Assembly (NCBI RefSeq): GCF_021917145.1
Contig: NC_061078.1
Span: 124,001-188,000 of the forward strand
Direction of reading: 5' to 3'
Origin: Hypomesus transpacificus
Lineage: Eukaryota; Chordata; Actinopteri; Osmeriformes; Osmeridae
DNA: 64,000 bases
Shown: piece after piece, positions 22,087 to 53,544 of the stretch
Numbering within the stretch: position 1 is the first letter of the stretch
How the letters are laid out: the number at the start of each line of letters is the position of its first letter
Notes under the pieces: generated by a model
The model's input: the letters and a program-made list of their open reading frames with translations, nothing else
What the model was told of the DNA's origin: nothing
The model's database searches: none
Position numbers and translations under genes: made by a program

Positions 22087-22345
22087 CTAGGCACACTATT
22101 TGCTTGTATAGACAAGCAAAATAACACTTTTGCAAAGATTTGTTATAATCAAGACCAAGAAAGATAAGTTTAGCTGTAAGTATCTTCATAGATGTCTAAC
22201 TCTGAGAGAGCAACACCTGTAGGTGTTTAGTTGTGTGAGTCTCACCTGTAGGACTTTATCTATCCAAACTTGTACTTGGAGAGCAATTACTAGTTAAAAG
22301 ACACTTCCAGACAATAAGATATCAATATCTGCTCCTTGGGTTGTT
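22087..22345 (+). repeat. Diverged partial copy of the ~670-bp repeat
   Basis: 'caagcaaaataacac', 'gcaaagatttgttataatc' and 'aagaccaagaaagataagtt' match the units at 17547-19072, and 'atctgctccttgggttgt' follows at about 22326. It places related sequence on both sides of the 212-aa gene. Confidence 0.7.
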
Positions 22346-22499
22346 ACCGTTATAAAAACGAATGAAAATAAATTGATTGATCTGTTGAGCCAGCATGCCT
22401 GTAGTTTTTTTGTTTGTTTGAGAGAAACAAGTTGTCACGTGTTGCACACAACACACACGCGTGTGTGACGGTATGTAACGGACGTGGCCACGCTCCGTC

Positions 22500-22580
22500 A
22501 CTACAAGGCGTCGTTTGCCACTCGCTGGGCTCGAACGCACGACCTCTGACTTGCCGAGCGACCACTACCAGCTACGCAAA
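22500..22580 (-). mobile_element. tRNA-derived SINE head
   Basis: On the minus strand 'tagctggtagtgg' resembles a Pol III A box and 'ggtcgtgcgttcgagcc' a B box, with tRNA-like spacing. No intact acceptor stem is evident, so it is a SINE fragment and not a tRNA gene. Confidence 0.5.
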
Positions 22581-22725
22581 GAAAAGCTAGCTATTTGTTA
22601 ACGCGGTTGGCCCGTTACATACTTGAGGAATGAGTTTCACCGATTCACACCGGTTACACGTGCAGACATAGCCTACTGAGAGTAGCCCCAAGTCGATTTT
22701 GAAAATCAGCCAAAAATTCAAGGAA

Positions 22726-22842
22726 ATGGACGACATCAAATTTATTCTCAAAGTTGAAAAGCACAGGGACTTGTATGACACCCAGCACCAATTTTACAAG
22801 GACAATGAGGAATGCTGGGATGCTGTTGGCGCCGCTGTTACA
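22726..22842 (+). pseudogene. MADF-like domain fragment
   Basis: The stretch 'MDDIKFILKVEKHRDLYDTQ' followed by 'HQFYKDNEECWDAVG' has the pattern of a MADF DNA-binding domain (hydrophobic start, LYD, YK..E..W..VG). The similarity stops at 'AAV', where SINE-like 'acattacatttacattacc' begins. No continuation or splice partner was found. MADF/Myb-like proteins accompany Harbinger transposons in fish, so this is probably a relic; a lone exon of a real gene cannot be excluded. Confidence 0.4.
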
Positions 22843-23239
22843 TTACATTTACATTACCGAACCGAACCCTTTCCCGTGGCGTCGTCATTGGGTCGTTTCA
22901 GAAAGAGGTTGGACGCGGCTTCAAAGTTAACAGATTTATTTCCTTTTGCACTGCAGTTGTTCACAGTTATGTTACAGGGGACACATCATCAGAGTTCGTT
23001 TAGTTCCAGCTAACATCACTGCTGTCTAACTGTGCTCCGTGTTCCCAGTGTGCACCAGGAAGGAGAACAGCGATGGGTATTGCTTTGTTTTCTCTGGGTC
23101 ACCAGAATGCCATGTCCCTCCTAAGGGACTGTGTGTGTGTGCGTGTGTGAGAGTGAGTGAAAGAGTAACCATAGTAACAGAAGATGCAGGAGGGAATAAA
23201 GAAAATGAAAAACAAAAGAAAAGTTATAAATAAAAAGCG

Positions 23240-25070
23240 ATGTGAGGGGAGGAACAGAACAGGAAACAGAAGGCTAAAGAGAGCCGGAGAACAGGGACAC
23301 AACATCAACAACATGCAAAGAAAAGACAAATGTTTGACATGCAAACAACAATCCAAGGTAAAAGCTAAGAGTAGGAACCTTCTTGGTTTTAAATAAGTTC
23401 ATCAGCAAACTGGCGTATTTACAGGACGAGTGTTTGTTGAGTCTGGGGTGGTCGCACGCACACAGAGCTGACAGGGGGTCCTCCCTCAGGGAGGCTAGTC
23501 TACATTCTTAAATTACGGTAAATCCTTTTTCCAAACATATATGACAAGCTTTCTCATCAAAGCTGGGAAAAGAGTAGATGTTCACAAACATTGCATTAAT
23601 CCTGAATGACCAATAACTTAATCATGGAAAAAAATATATTTAAATAATCAGATGTAAGAAACACATTTTCTACATCATTTATATAAATAGTTTAACCCAG
23701 CATAAATAAATAAAAAACAAATGACAAAATACAATAAGGTACAAAAATATACACCATATGTTTACAGTTGTCTGAATCCCGCAGATACCTCAAAGAAACA
23801 TGAACGAAAAGACAAACCGAACGACTCGTCGATCAAGATAGGAGATGAAAATGTTCATGGATATCAGGATTAAACATTTCCTGAAATAGAAAAAATATGT
23901 GGCAACACAACTTTGCTAAACATAATGTCACAACTACACATTTGTACATATGCAACATATTCAATCTGTAGAACAGAATAGATCATTCATTTGTGTATCC
24001 TCCCCTCCCTCCCTCCCCCACCCCCTCCCCATCCAAAGTATTCAGTCATCGGAGGATCCTGAAACCAACTCGTACAGCAACGCCACAGTCCAGTGTTACA
24101 ACCCAGACGTTCACAGAGACGACACTAAGAGTTACAATCCAGCCAGCGTCCCTCTGCCCTGACACCTCCACACTGCCTCCACAGGACCCAGGGGCTCTGC
24201 CTCCACCCATCACCGTGTGCAAGTCCATACATCCCCCCAGCGGGCGTGTGTGTAGGAGAGAGAGAACAAGAGAAAGAGACTGTGCGTGTGTGTAGGAGAG
24301 AGAGAACAAGAGAAAGAGACTGCGTGTGTGTAGGAGAGAGAGAACAAGAGAAAGAGACTGTGCGTGTGTGTAGGACAGAGAGAACAAGAGAAAGAGACTG
24401 TTCATGTGTGTGTGTGCAGGTTTGCCGTATATCATTGTCTTAAGGCTCATCTCTGTGTCTTCAGCGGTGTCTGGGGTGAGGGGTGTGTGTGTGTTGGTCA
24501 GGGTGTGTGTGTGTGTGTGTGTTGGTCAGGGTGTGTGTGTGTGTGTGTGTGTGTTGGTCAGGGTGTGGAGGTGTGTGTGTGTGGAGTGGAAGGGGCTTGT
24601 GAAGAGTGAAGTCTCTTTCTCTGGCTCCTGGAGGGAGCTGAGCTAGGCTCCCCCAGACATCTCCAGGAAGCAGGACTTTAATAGGTGTTTTGGATGATCC
24701 CTGGTGGCAGAGAAGTCAAGCCATCACACACCCACACAGGACACACCCACCCACACAGGACACACCCACCCACACAGGACACACCCACCCACACAGGACA
24801 CACCCACCCACACAGGACACAGTTGCATGTGCTACTTGTTGTTACATACTGATCCACTCAAACAGGCATTCCATCAGACAGTACAAAAGTCTTTAGGCAA
24901 TAGTCAAAAAGTCGTGTTTTTTAAGTCGTTTCTTTCAGAGGGACATGTGTCCTAACTTGTCAGCAGTTCTCTAGGTTGGGGTTAGTTTTAATGACCTGAT
25001 AACTCATCCTTCTCATCATCATCATCATCATCCTCATCATCATCTAGCCATGCAGCGCTACAGCTCCTTA
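23240..25070. other. Intergenic or BRSK2 3'UTR sequence; no gene recognised
   Basis: A/T-rich from 23400 to 23960, then short tandem repeats: 24244-24402 (four ~41-bp units with 'aggagagagagaacaagaga'), TG at 24482-24556 and 24722-24822 (18-bp 'cacccacacaggacacac', five or six copies). It lies 3' of BRSK2 on the minus strand and may be its UTR, but I found no clear minus-strand AATAAA. Confidence 0.4.
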
Positions 25071-44956
<19,886 letters not shown>

Positions 44957-44959
44957 CTG

Positions 44960-45837
44960 TGGAAAGATTGACAGAGAGTTGGGTATTTTTGGTCAACAAT
45001 TATACAAATTCCCCCCCATAAAGGTTTCCTGAGCAAGAATAAAGAACATTCAACCATCTGTCAGACATAACAGCCTACAGCATCACATTCTCACACAACA
45101 ACGACCACAGAGAGTTGATGGTATAATCAATACTGGTCCAGAGGTCACAAGTTCTGATCACCCCCCCCCCCACACACACACACACACTTTCGATGAAAGA
45201 TCAATTAATACATTATTATCATTATAATAATAATTATTATTATGTACATTCAAACAACCAGGTCCCTGGGAGAGACACCGGTAAAGCACAGAGCGCGAGT
45301 CCTGTAGTTCGCGCTGCCATCTGTCTGTCACCAGCCCGCCGCGCGCCGTCATGGCTGCTACTTGTCACCCCCGCGACAACCCGCAGCAGGTATGCATGTC
45401 ACCAGTCTTACTCGATAAAATTTCTGCACGTCAAAACCACAGCGCGTGTCTCAAACGTCCACGAGGAGGGAGGGTTGGGGGGTAGAATGGAAGGATATCG
45501 TATAAATTAGACTGTATCAAATGTCAAGGGTATGTACTGTGTGTCTAATGGTTACAGACAGCGTATTTCAATAAATGCTGACAGGACAAAAAAACAAATG
45601 CTTGACTCTGTTTATTGATTCCTACGCGCTACGTAGAGAGTTTGTGAGTCGCAGAACACGTTGATGGTTCATAAATCGTTTATGAGCGGTAGAGAGCAGA
45701 GCAACGGAACGCTATCGTCCGTCTGCCCTCGCACAGTGCCCGGTGTGTAGTCTAGCCCAGTAAAGACCGCGGGACCACAGACTGCTGAGTCGCTGAATCC
45801 GCTTCTACCGGAGAACGCCAACTCAGTGAAAAACATG
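44960..45837. other. CpG-rich sequence left of the gap, possible BRSK2 5' region
   Basis: No exon recognised. From about 45250 to 45830 the DNA becomes unusually rich in CG ('ccagcccgccgcgcgccgtc', 'cgttatcg', 'gaccgcgggacc') for this A/T- and repeat-rich locus. That is expected near a vertebrate promoter. With the missing first BRSK2 exons, it suggests the 5' end lies in or near the gap. Confidence 0.35.
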
Positions 45838-46337
45838 NNNNNNNNNNNNNNNNNNNNNNNNNNNNNNNNNNNNNNNNNNNNNNNNNNNNNNNNNNNNNNN
45901 NNNNNNNNNNNNNNNNNNNNNNNNNNNNNNNNNNNNNNNNNNNNNNNNNNNNNNNNNNNNNNNNNNNNNNNNNNNNNNNNNNNNNNNNNNNNNNNNNNNN
46001 NNNNNNNNNNNNNNNNNNNNNNNNNNNNNNNNNNNNNNNNNNNNNNNNNNNNNNNNNNNNNNNNNNNNNNNNNNNNNNNNNNNNNNNNNNNNNNNNNNNN
46101 NNNNNNNNNNNNNNNNNNNNNNNNNNNNNNNNNNNNNNNNNNNNNNNNNNNNNNNNNNNNNNNNNNNNNNNNNNNNNNNNNNNNNNNNNNNNNNNNNNNN
46201 NNNNNNNNNNNNNNNNNNNNNNNNNNNNNNNNNNNNNNNNNNNNNNNNNNNNNNNNNNNNNNNNNNNNNNNNNNNNNNNNNNNNNNNNNNNNNNNNNNNN
46301 NNNNNNNNNNNNNNNNNNNNNNNNNNNNNNNNNNNNN
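45838..46337. other. Assembly gap, 500 N
   Basis: Exactly 500 N, the usual placeholder for unknown size. Its flanks are joined by scaffolding only. Confidence 0.99.
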
Positions 46338-46845
46338 CCTATCAATTAATATAACTCCTCCCCCTGTCCTCCCCCAGCCTGCATCACTCTCCATTGTCCA
46401 GGAACCAAAGGTTACGACCTCTATATGGGGTCAATCAAGCGCTTTCTGGTGGGTGTGTGTCTGCATGTGTGTTTGATGATGATGGTGAGGAAAAGCAGGG
46501 AGGAGGAGCAGGGATGAGGGTCTAAATCTTATTGGTTAGTAATCCTGGCCCAGTCTCCATCACAGAGTAGGTTGGGATTAGGGGAGCAGAGACAAATCGC
46601 TGGCGACAGCAAAGAGCGTGCTTGATTCTCCACGAGCTGTCAACTCTTTCACCCAATACTCTGACCCTAACCCTAACCTCTCTCTCCCTCACTGTATCTC
46701 TCTCAAAAACACACACACAAACACATCCCAGTCTCTCATCTCTCCCTTATCTAATCCCCTCTCTCCACCAATCAGTGATGTCTGTGATCTGTGTCTCAAT
46801 GTCTGAAGGCCAGAGAAACAATCATATAATGTAGGTTCAACTGCT

Positions 46846-47048
46846 GTTAGAGTAACATGCTAACAGACCAGATTAACACGCTAACAGACCAGAGTAACAC
46901 GCTAACAGACCAGAGTAACACGCTAACAGACCAGAGTAATACGCTAACAGACCAGAGTAACACGCTAACAGACCAGAGTAACACTAACAGACCAGAGTAA
47001 CACGCTAACAGACCAGAGTAACACACTAACAGACTAGAGTAATGCGCT
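46846..47048 (+). repeat. 21-bp tandem repeat, ~9 copies
   Basis: 'gagtaacacgctaacagacca' units. Minus-strand 'LLWSVSV' frame is an artefact of period 21. From 46338 to 47880 no gene is recognised. Confidence 0.9.
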
Positions 47049-47319
47049 AAAATAACAAGCAGTCTCACTGCCTGCAAGGCTGCAGAACAGTCTCAATGCC
47101 TGCAAGGCTGCAGACCAGACAGTGGTGAAGCTGTTGACAACACAAGTTGTCGTGGGAACACAGTGCTAACTTAGCATTTCATTGGTAATTACACAACTGG
47201 CGAGGAAAATGCTGTGTGTGGAAACTCCCATTCAGGCTGCAGCCCTGCAATTACATTAGCGAGACGTGGTAATTTGTAGCATTGAAGATGTGCTCTGGCC
47301 TGGTCCTGGGTTTTGCTGG

Positions 47320-47640
47320 TCTAAAATATATGCAATATAAAAAATTTTGAAATTTTAAAATAAAATTTAACCTTAAAAAAACAATTTTTCAAAACTTTTC
47401 TGGGAAAATATTTGTTCAACCTTCAAAAAACTATTTTTCGAACCATTTCTGGGAAAAGGTTTTTTTCGAAACCAATTTTTTTTTACTTTAGAATTTTTTT
47501 TTTCAACTTTTCAAACCCTGTTTAAAAAAAAATATATATATATGTAGATTTTTAAATCGTTAAAAACTTTTCTAACATGGTTTTCGAAACTTTTTTGGAA
47601 ATGTATTTTGGAAAATATATTTTGGTGAGATTTTACACTG
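47320..47640. repeat. AT-rich dispersed repeat, same family as 1-260
   Basis: 'ttcgaaacttttttggaaa', 'aacctt.aaaaa' words in inverted orientation relative to 1-260. Confidence 0.5.
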
Positions 47641-47889
47641 AACTGTCTCAACCCCACACCTACATATTATCTTTCTACGAGGTGTGTGTGTGTGCTTGTG
47701 TTTGTGTGCGAATACACAACCTCCATTCCTCTGGCCTGTGTGTCACAGGAGTGATTGACAGGTCAACTCTGAACTCTGAACAACAGAAACATTTCTCTGA
47801 CCTCCTTCATCAGTGTCTTGTAGCGCAGCACCTGCTCACTCCCACAGGAAACGGGAAGTTGACAACCTTCCCGCCAGCAACGCTGCTCG

Positions 47890-47913
47890 GAGGGAGGGAG
47901 GGAGGGAGGGAGG

Positions 47914-47956
<43 letters not shown>

Positions 47957-47961
47957 CGAGG

Positions 47962-47992
<31 letters not shown>

Positions 47993-48434
47993 GGAGAGAG
48001 GGAGAGAGAGAGGGAGAGAGGGAGAGCGAAGGAGGGAGGGAGGGAGGGAAGGAAGGAGGGGGGGAGGGAGGGAGGGGGCCCTCCTGGTTGTGTCTTCCTG
48101 GTTCCTGTTCCACATGTCTGGTCAGCTGACAGGGCAGAGCTGGCCCGGGTAACAGACCAGCCACGACACAGGGCACTTCCTCATTCCACAAACGTCCGGG
48201 ATGATGGAGACTGTTCGCCAATGGCGTGACAGGAGAATGGCAGCAGGGAATCCCCATTGGTCAGTGAGCTTTTCTTGGTCTGTGTGATTGGTGCAGCCCG
48301 GGGTGTCTCTCTGTCAGGGTGAAGGAGACTTTGGAATTGAGACTGCAGGTGACAGCCCTCCCTCCCTCCCTCTCTCTCTGTCTCTCCCTCTTTCTCTCTT
48401 TCTCTCTCTCTGTCTATATGTCTCTCCCTCTCTC

Positions 48435-48466
<32 letters not shown>

Positions 48467-48636
48467 CCTCTCTCTCTCTATCTCTCTCTCTCCCCAACAG
48501 TATGTCATTTTTGGGGGTGGGATGGGTATACCTCCGTCATTAGAGCACAGCCTGCAGATCTACTACATATCCTTGAATTAGACAGCCCCCTAGTGGTTTG
48601 ATTGTACTGCACTCTGTGACTGCGGATAAGGTGTAT

Positions 48637-48681
<45 letters not shown>

Positions 48682-48699
48682 TGTGTGTGTGTGTGAGAG

Positions 48700-48763
<64 letters not shown>

Positions 48764-49205
48764 TGTGTGTGTGTGTGTGTGTGTGAGAGAGTGTGTGTGT
48801 GGGAGACACACACACACACCATGCTATACCATGGAGTAGCTGACAGAGACAGAGAGACAGAGAAAGAGAGAAGGGGACAGAGAGAGAGGTGGAGAGAGAG
48901 AGGGGGAGATGGAGAGAGAGGGGGAGAGAGAGGGACAGAGAGAGAGGGGAGAGAGAGGGGGAGTGACAGAGAGAGAGGGGGAGATAGAGAGGGGGACAGA
49001 GAGAGAGCTGGAGAGAGAGAGAGGGAGTGACAGAGAGAGAGTGGGAGAGAGACAGAGCACTAGAGAGAGAGGGTGACAGAGAGAGAGGGGGAGAGAGAGA
49101 GCACTAGAGAGAGAGGGGGAGAGAGAGAGCACTAGAGAGAGAGTGGGAGAGAGAGAGAGCACTAGAGAGAGAGTGGGAGAGAGAGAGAGCACTAGAGAGA
49201 GAGCT
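47890..49205. repeat. Cluster of simple repeats: GGGA/GA, CT, TG and GA tracts
   Basis: GGGA/GA at 47890-48080, CT at 48358-48495, TG with 'gagaga' breaks at 48640-48802, GA with 'gcactagagagagag' units at 48840-49205. The short unique pieces between them (48090-48350, 48500-48635) hold no recognisable gene. Confidence 0.92.
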
Positions 49206-49624
49206 CCATTCAGTCAGAGAGCCTAGAAGGGCTGCATTCCAGTTTCCCCATAGCAGTCTTAAGACGCTCACCTGAGCATACCGCAGCAGGAGCCCTCATC
49301 CAGCTGTCAGAAGGGAAGAGAACCAGAACTGAGAAAGGGGCTAACCCTAACCCAGCAGGAAAAGAAGGACAACAATCTCTCTGTGTTGAAACAGGTTAGA
49401 TCTCTTTCTCTCCGCAGGAAGCCACTGTTTACACAAGTGGACCTGACACACAAGAACATGGGTCTGCTCTCTGTCCTTAAAGGAGTTTCAAATGTTCATC
49501 AAAATGTGTTAATTTAGATCCACTTAACCAAAGCATCACCCAGAGGGGATTTGAACTTGTAACCTCTTGAGCTGTAGTCCAAGACTGTAAGTACTAATCT
49601 GTATGTATCAAAACGTATGTAATT

Positions 49625-49825
49625 GTTTATGTAGAGCAGTAGGGGGATCAGATGGATGAGCGGTTAGGGAATCGGGTTATTAGCAGAAGGTTGCCGGTTA
49701 GATTCCGGCCGTGCTTTTGACGTTGTGTCCTTGAGCATTGAGGCACTTCACCCTACTTGCCTCGGGGGGAATGTCCCTGTACTCACTGTGAGTTGCTCTG
49801 CTAAATGACTAAATGTAAAATGTAA
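49625..49825 (+). mobile_element. tRNA-derived SINE
   Basis: A-box-like 'tggatgagcggttaggg' at ~49654, B-box-like 'ggttagattcc' at 49696-49706, then the body 'gaggcacttcaccctacttg' and tail 'ctctgctaaatgactaaatg'. Same family as 41928-42115. A separate tRNA-like fragment ('gggatttgaacttgtaacct') lies just before at ~49547. Confidence 0.82.
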
Positions 49826-49829
49826 AGGA

Positions 49830-51450
49830 TGTAATTGTTTATGCAGGGCAGTCTCCCAGTGTAACTCCAGTCTGTGTGTTTGCAGTGAAAAGGATAAAAG
49901 TATCTACAGCTGTGTACTAATTAAGTAGGTCATGGTGAAATATACCACCAGTATTTACAACATTAGAGATGCTGTGAATGCTCCGGTGATAAGTGTGTCA
50001 TGGACTTCAGATTTCAGAATTATGGTTGTTAATGTTTGTGTGTGTGTTTGTGTGTGAATAAGGAGGCATTACAGCCTTCAGATATTTGGTCGGAATGATG
50101 TTCAAACAAAACAGACTGGGGGGGGGGGGGGGGGTAGTGCCCTCGTGTCTGAAGGAATGTAGCTACATTCCAGCTTGGCTTTCCTCTTATGACTGATTGG
50201 AAACATAGTCAGGGATGTTACACTCTGAGGGGGCGGAGCCAGAGACACCTGGATTCACCTGAAACTCTCTCTCTCTCTCTCTTACTCTCTGTCTCTCTCC
50301 ATCTTCTCTTTCACTTACTCTCTCTACACTAATCCCTCTTTCCAATCTAGTATGAAATAGTTTATAAACTGTAGAAAGTTTAGATAGTATAGTTAGCTGA
50401 GCTGGGGGCCCAGTGACCCCTCTGTAACAGGTGGAACGGCTGCGTTCTGGAATAAACCTTGTTGGTACATCGATAGAGTTGTGGTTGTTTTGGTCGTTTC
50501 CTTTCTTTAAAGGCATGTCACAAACCATACCATCACATAAACAGTGTTTTTGTTGATGTCTACGGTGTAAACTAAGGTAAGCTCTGGGCCCGACAGACGT
50601 GTTGGAAACAGCTGCTTCACCAGCAAGTCATCAGAACCGGTTGATCCCGTCTAGGACTGTCTGCATTACAGATCAGGAGTAGGATGATGTGTGCGTGAGC
50701 GAGCGTGTCTGTGTAAGTGTGTTTAAGCCATCACACAAGCACACTTGTAGACTGTCAGCTAGTTACTACCTTGCACAAACTCGATCATTCCCGCAGCAAA
50801 TGGCAGTCTCGGTCACGACAGGTTCGCTTGCTAGCGTCGTGTTAGCGGTTAGCCTGCTAAGCTCCTAAAGTTGGACAGTGAAAAATGCCTGGAGCCACCA
50901 GCTGGTTACCCAGACCTAGGTAGACTGCCAGATGGGGTCAGATCCCTCCAGATGTGGACATTGACACTGTGAGACACTGAGAAAAGATGTACTATTTTGA
51001 CTTTTTGTCCAATTCTTCTCTCTGTGTTCATCCATCATTCAGATGACAGGAACAGTAGCACGGCTATCGGTTTACAGTCAGTCTCGTTCCCACGAAGAGC
51101 AGAAAGCATTTTCTGTTATAAACCATCTACTGTGAGCTCACATCGCTGGTGTATGTAATGTATTATGTAACAGATACTAGTATCCAACGTGATGTCGCCT
51201 ACGGGAGGGTGGGAGGTCCGGATGGGAACTTGTGACCACTGTTGTCAAACGATCTGCCACTGAGAGGGCCTACACAAATCCTCTCACCTAACCCGTATTG
51301 ACAGAGCGTTAAACAATCCTTAAAACTACTTTTTTAAAGGTTTAAAAACCATCTTTGAAAAAAGGTTGAAAATATATATTTGAAAAAACGGTTTGAATAT
51401 TTTATTTCGAAATGTTGAAAATATATTTAAGAAAAAATTTTGAAAAAGAA
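49830..51450. other. Intergenic, no gene seen
   Basis: Unique-looking sequence with a G homopolymer at 50118-50133 and a CT run near 50266-50300. The AT-rich repeat family of 1-260 appears again at 51310-51445. Confidence 0.5.
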
Positions 51451-51453
51451 AGT

Positions 51454-51548
51454 GCATCATTGATGAGTACTGGATAAGGACTGTACTGTACTCTACTGTG
51501 CTCTACTGTACTTTACTGTACTCTGCTTTAGGCTTCTCTGTTCTTCTC
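51454..51548 (+). repeat. Dispersed repeat abutting the first RASSF7 coding exon
   Basis: Matches 6882-6962 from 'gcatcattgatgagtact' to 'aggcttctctgttct'. It ends about 20 bases before the RASSF7 ATG and includes the 'ctctgctttag'-type pyrimidine tract and AG. Confidence 0.6.
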
Positions 51549-51567
51549 CTCTGATTGACAGCTAGAG

Positions 51568-53420
51568 ATGGAGCTGAAGGTGTGGGTGGAGGGCGTGGCC
51601 AGAGTGGTGGGTGGCCTATCACTGGACACTTCTTGCCAGGAAGTGGTCATCGCTCTTGCGCAAGCCATTGGTTGGTTTCCTTCATCTGTTTGATTATTTG
51701 ACTGCAACGTCTTGATCTGCAGTGAAGTTAGTACCCTAACCACTGAGCTATACTCCCCCCTCCCCCCTCCTACTCCCCCCTCCCCCTCTCCTCTCTCCCT
51801 CCCCTCCCCTCTTCTCTCCTCTCCTCTCTCTTCCTCCCCTCCCCCTCCCCTCCACTCCCCTCCCCTCTCCTGTCCTCCAGGTCAGACAGGACGCTACGTG
51901 CTGCTTCAGAAGCTGAGGGGTTGTGAGAGGAGGCTGGTGGCGGGGGACTGTCCTCTGCGCTCCCTGGCCCAGGTGGGTACCCTGGCCAGGGAGGTCCAGT
52001 TCATCCTGCGCAGGACAGGGCCCAGCCTGGGGCCCAGCCCTCCATCACTGCTCCCCCGACACCCCGACCCTGAACCCCCCACACGCTGGGAGCCCAGGAA
52101 GGCTTTGAGCTTTCACCTCGGGCCCTCCACCATCCCCAGACGGACTAGAGCCCAGACGGGGTCTCCCAGAGGTTCCCCTGAGCTGAGGGCTTCTCCCCCC
52201 CCTCCCCCTCCCCCCTCCCCCTCCCTCCCCCTCCCCCTCCCCCTCCCCCTCCCCCTCCCCCTCCCCCTCCCCCTCCCTCCCCTCCCCTGCTCCCTCCCCC
52301 TCCCTGCCCTCCCCTGCTCCCTCCCCTTCCCCCCTCCAAGGAAGACATGTTCAGTCAGGCACTGAAGCAACAGGAGAGACTACGAGACCTGGAGGCCCTG
52401 CTCAGAGACCTGGAGAGGGAGGAGGCGACCTGGGAGAGGCTTCTAACTCCAGGCCTGGCTCAGGGCCTACAGGAGGAGAGGCTGAGCCAGGCTGAGGTGA
52501 TCTTGGAAGAGCAGTTACAGGTGGAGATGGAGAGAGAACAGGGTGAGGATCTCATCATGTTAGTATAAACAAATCCTCTGGGGTATAGCTCTGCACTACA
52601 AACAGTTGATCCGAAGAGGTAACTGTTGTTACATTGCACAACCAGTAGATGACAGCATTCCATCATTTTTACCGTGTTGGTTCACCAGCAGTGTACCTCT
52701 TGCGTCCCCAGAATTGCTCCGGCGCCTGAACCATCTCTGCTCCTGTCTGGAAGACTGCAGTGGCCAAGTGCTGGAGCTCCAGGCCAGCGCGGAGGACCAG
52801 GGGAGAGACCTACAGCACGAGGCCCAGCGGCAGGGCTCCCAGCTGGGCAGGGCTTGGCCCACGGCCCCCCTGGACACCCTGAGGGTGGATCTCCACCTGC
52901 GCCAGGTGCAGGGGGAGGAGCTGAAGGCCATGATGATGGAGGCGGAGAGAGAGACGCAGGCAGTGGAGGAGCAGATGCAGGTGGAGGTGAAGCCGTGATG
53001 TGTTGTGTAGCAGAGGGAAGAGGGGAGAGGTGGCTGGTTTAAACCCTGTGTTGTGTTTTCCAGGAGAAGAGGCAGGAGATGGAAGAGCTGAACAAGGACT
53101 TCAGACAGTGTAACCTCCAGCAGTTCATCCAGCAGACAGGAAACTCACCTCCACCTGAGCACACACACACACCTGTACCTGAGCACACACACACACCTGC
53201 ACCTGAGCACACACACACACCTGTACCTGACCACACACACACACACCTGCCGGACCACACACACTCAACCTCTCAACCTCTCCACACCCCCCCACTCCCA
53301 CCTGACCAGACACATCCTGCCCCCATCACCACGCCCCCCCCAGGCCACGCCCCCATGCCTTGTCTGTGCAGTGCAGGCATGCTGGATGAGGATCAGAGTG
53401 ACTCTGTGATCATGTGCTAA
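51568..53420 (+). CDS. rassf7: RASSF7 (N-terminal RA-domain Ras-association protein), nearly complete model
   Basis: Exons: 51568-51670, 51881-(about 52160-52171), (52341/52345/52355)-52542, 52712-52980 or 52986, 53064-53420. The N-terminus '[14 protein letters not shown]' and '[15 protein letters not shown]', then '[11 protein letters not shown]' and '[12 protein letters not shown]', is the RA domain at the N-terminal position that marks RASSF7-10. A coiled coil follows ([30 protein letters not shown]) and then '[21 protein letters not shown]', the conserved RASSF7/8 end. The short length and '[13 protein letters not shown]' favour RASSF7 over RASSF8. RASSF7 acts at centrosomes in spindle assembly and limits JNK/MKK7 signalling. 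The tail has an EHTHTP repeat. Exons 2 and 3 are in different frames across a (CCCCCT)n tract, so that junction is unresolved. Confidence 0.9.
52196..52335 (+). repeat. (CCCCCT)n tract inside RASSF7
   Basis: 140 bases of only C and T apart from a few G ('ctgctccc'). Either an intron with an extreme pyrimidine tract or a coding Pro/Leu repeat whose length puts its two sides out of frame. Confidence 0.85.
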
Positions 53421-53544
53421 CAGGACACAGTCCTCCTGTCTGATCACTATTCCTTCATGCACCCCTCACACACACCTCCACCACACACACCACACCTCAC
53501 ACACACCTCAAGTTTTACTAAACATGAAAGGACTTCTTCCGGCA

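Noticed and set aside
49540..49600. Possible tRNA gene on the minus strand
   Set aside because: A B-box-like 'aagttcaaatcccc' is visible, but no complete cloverleaf can be drawn and the same fragment recurs at 58220 and 58325 beside SINE tails. It is a SINE remnant.
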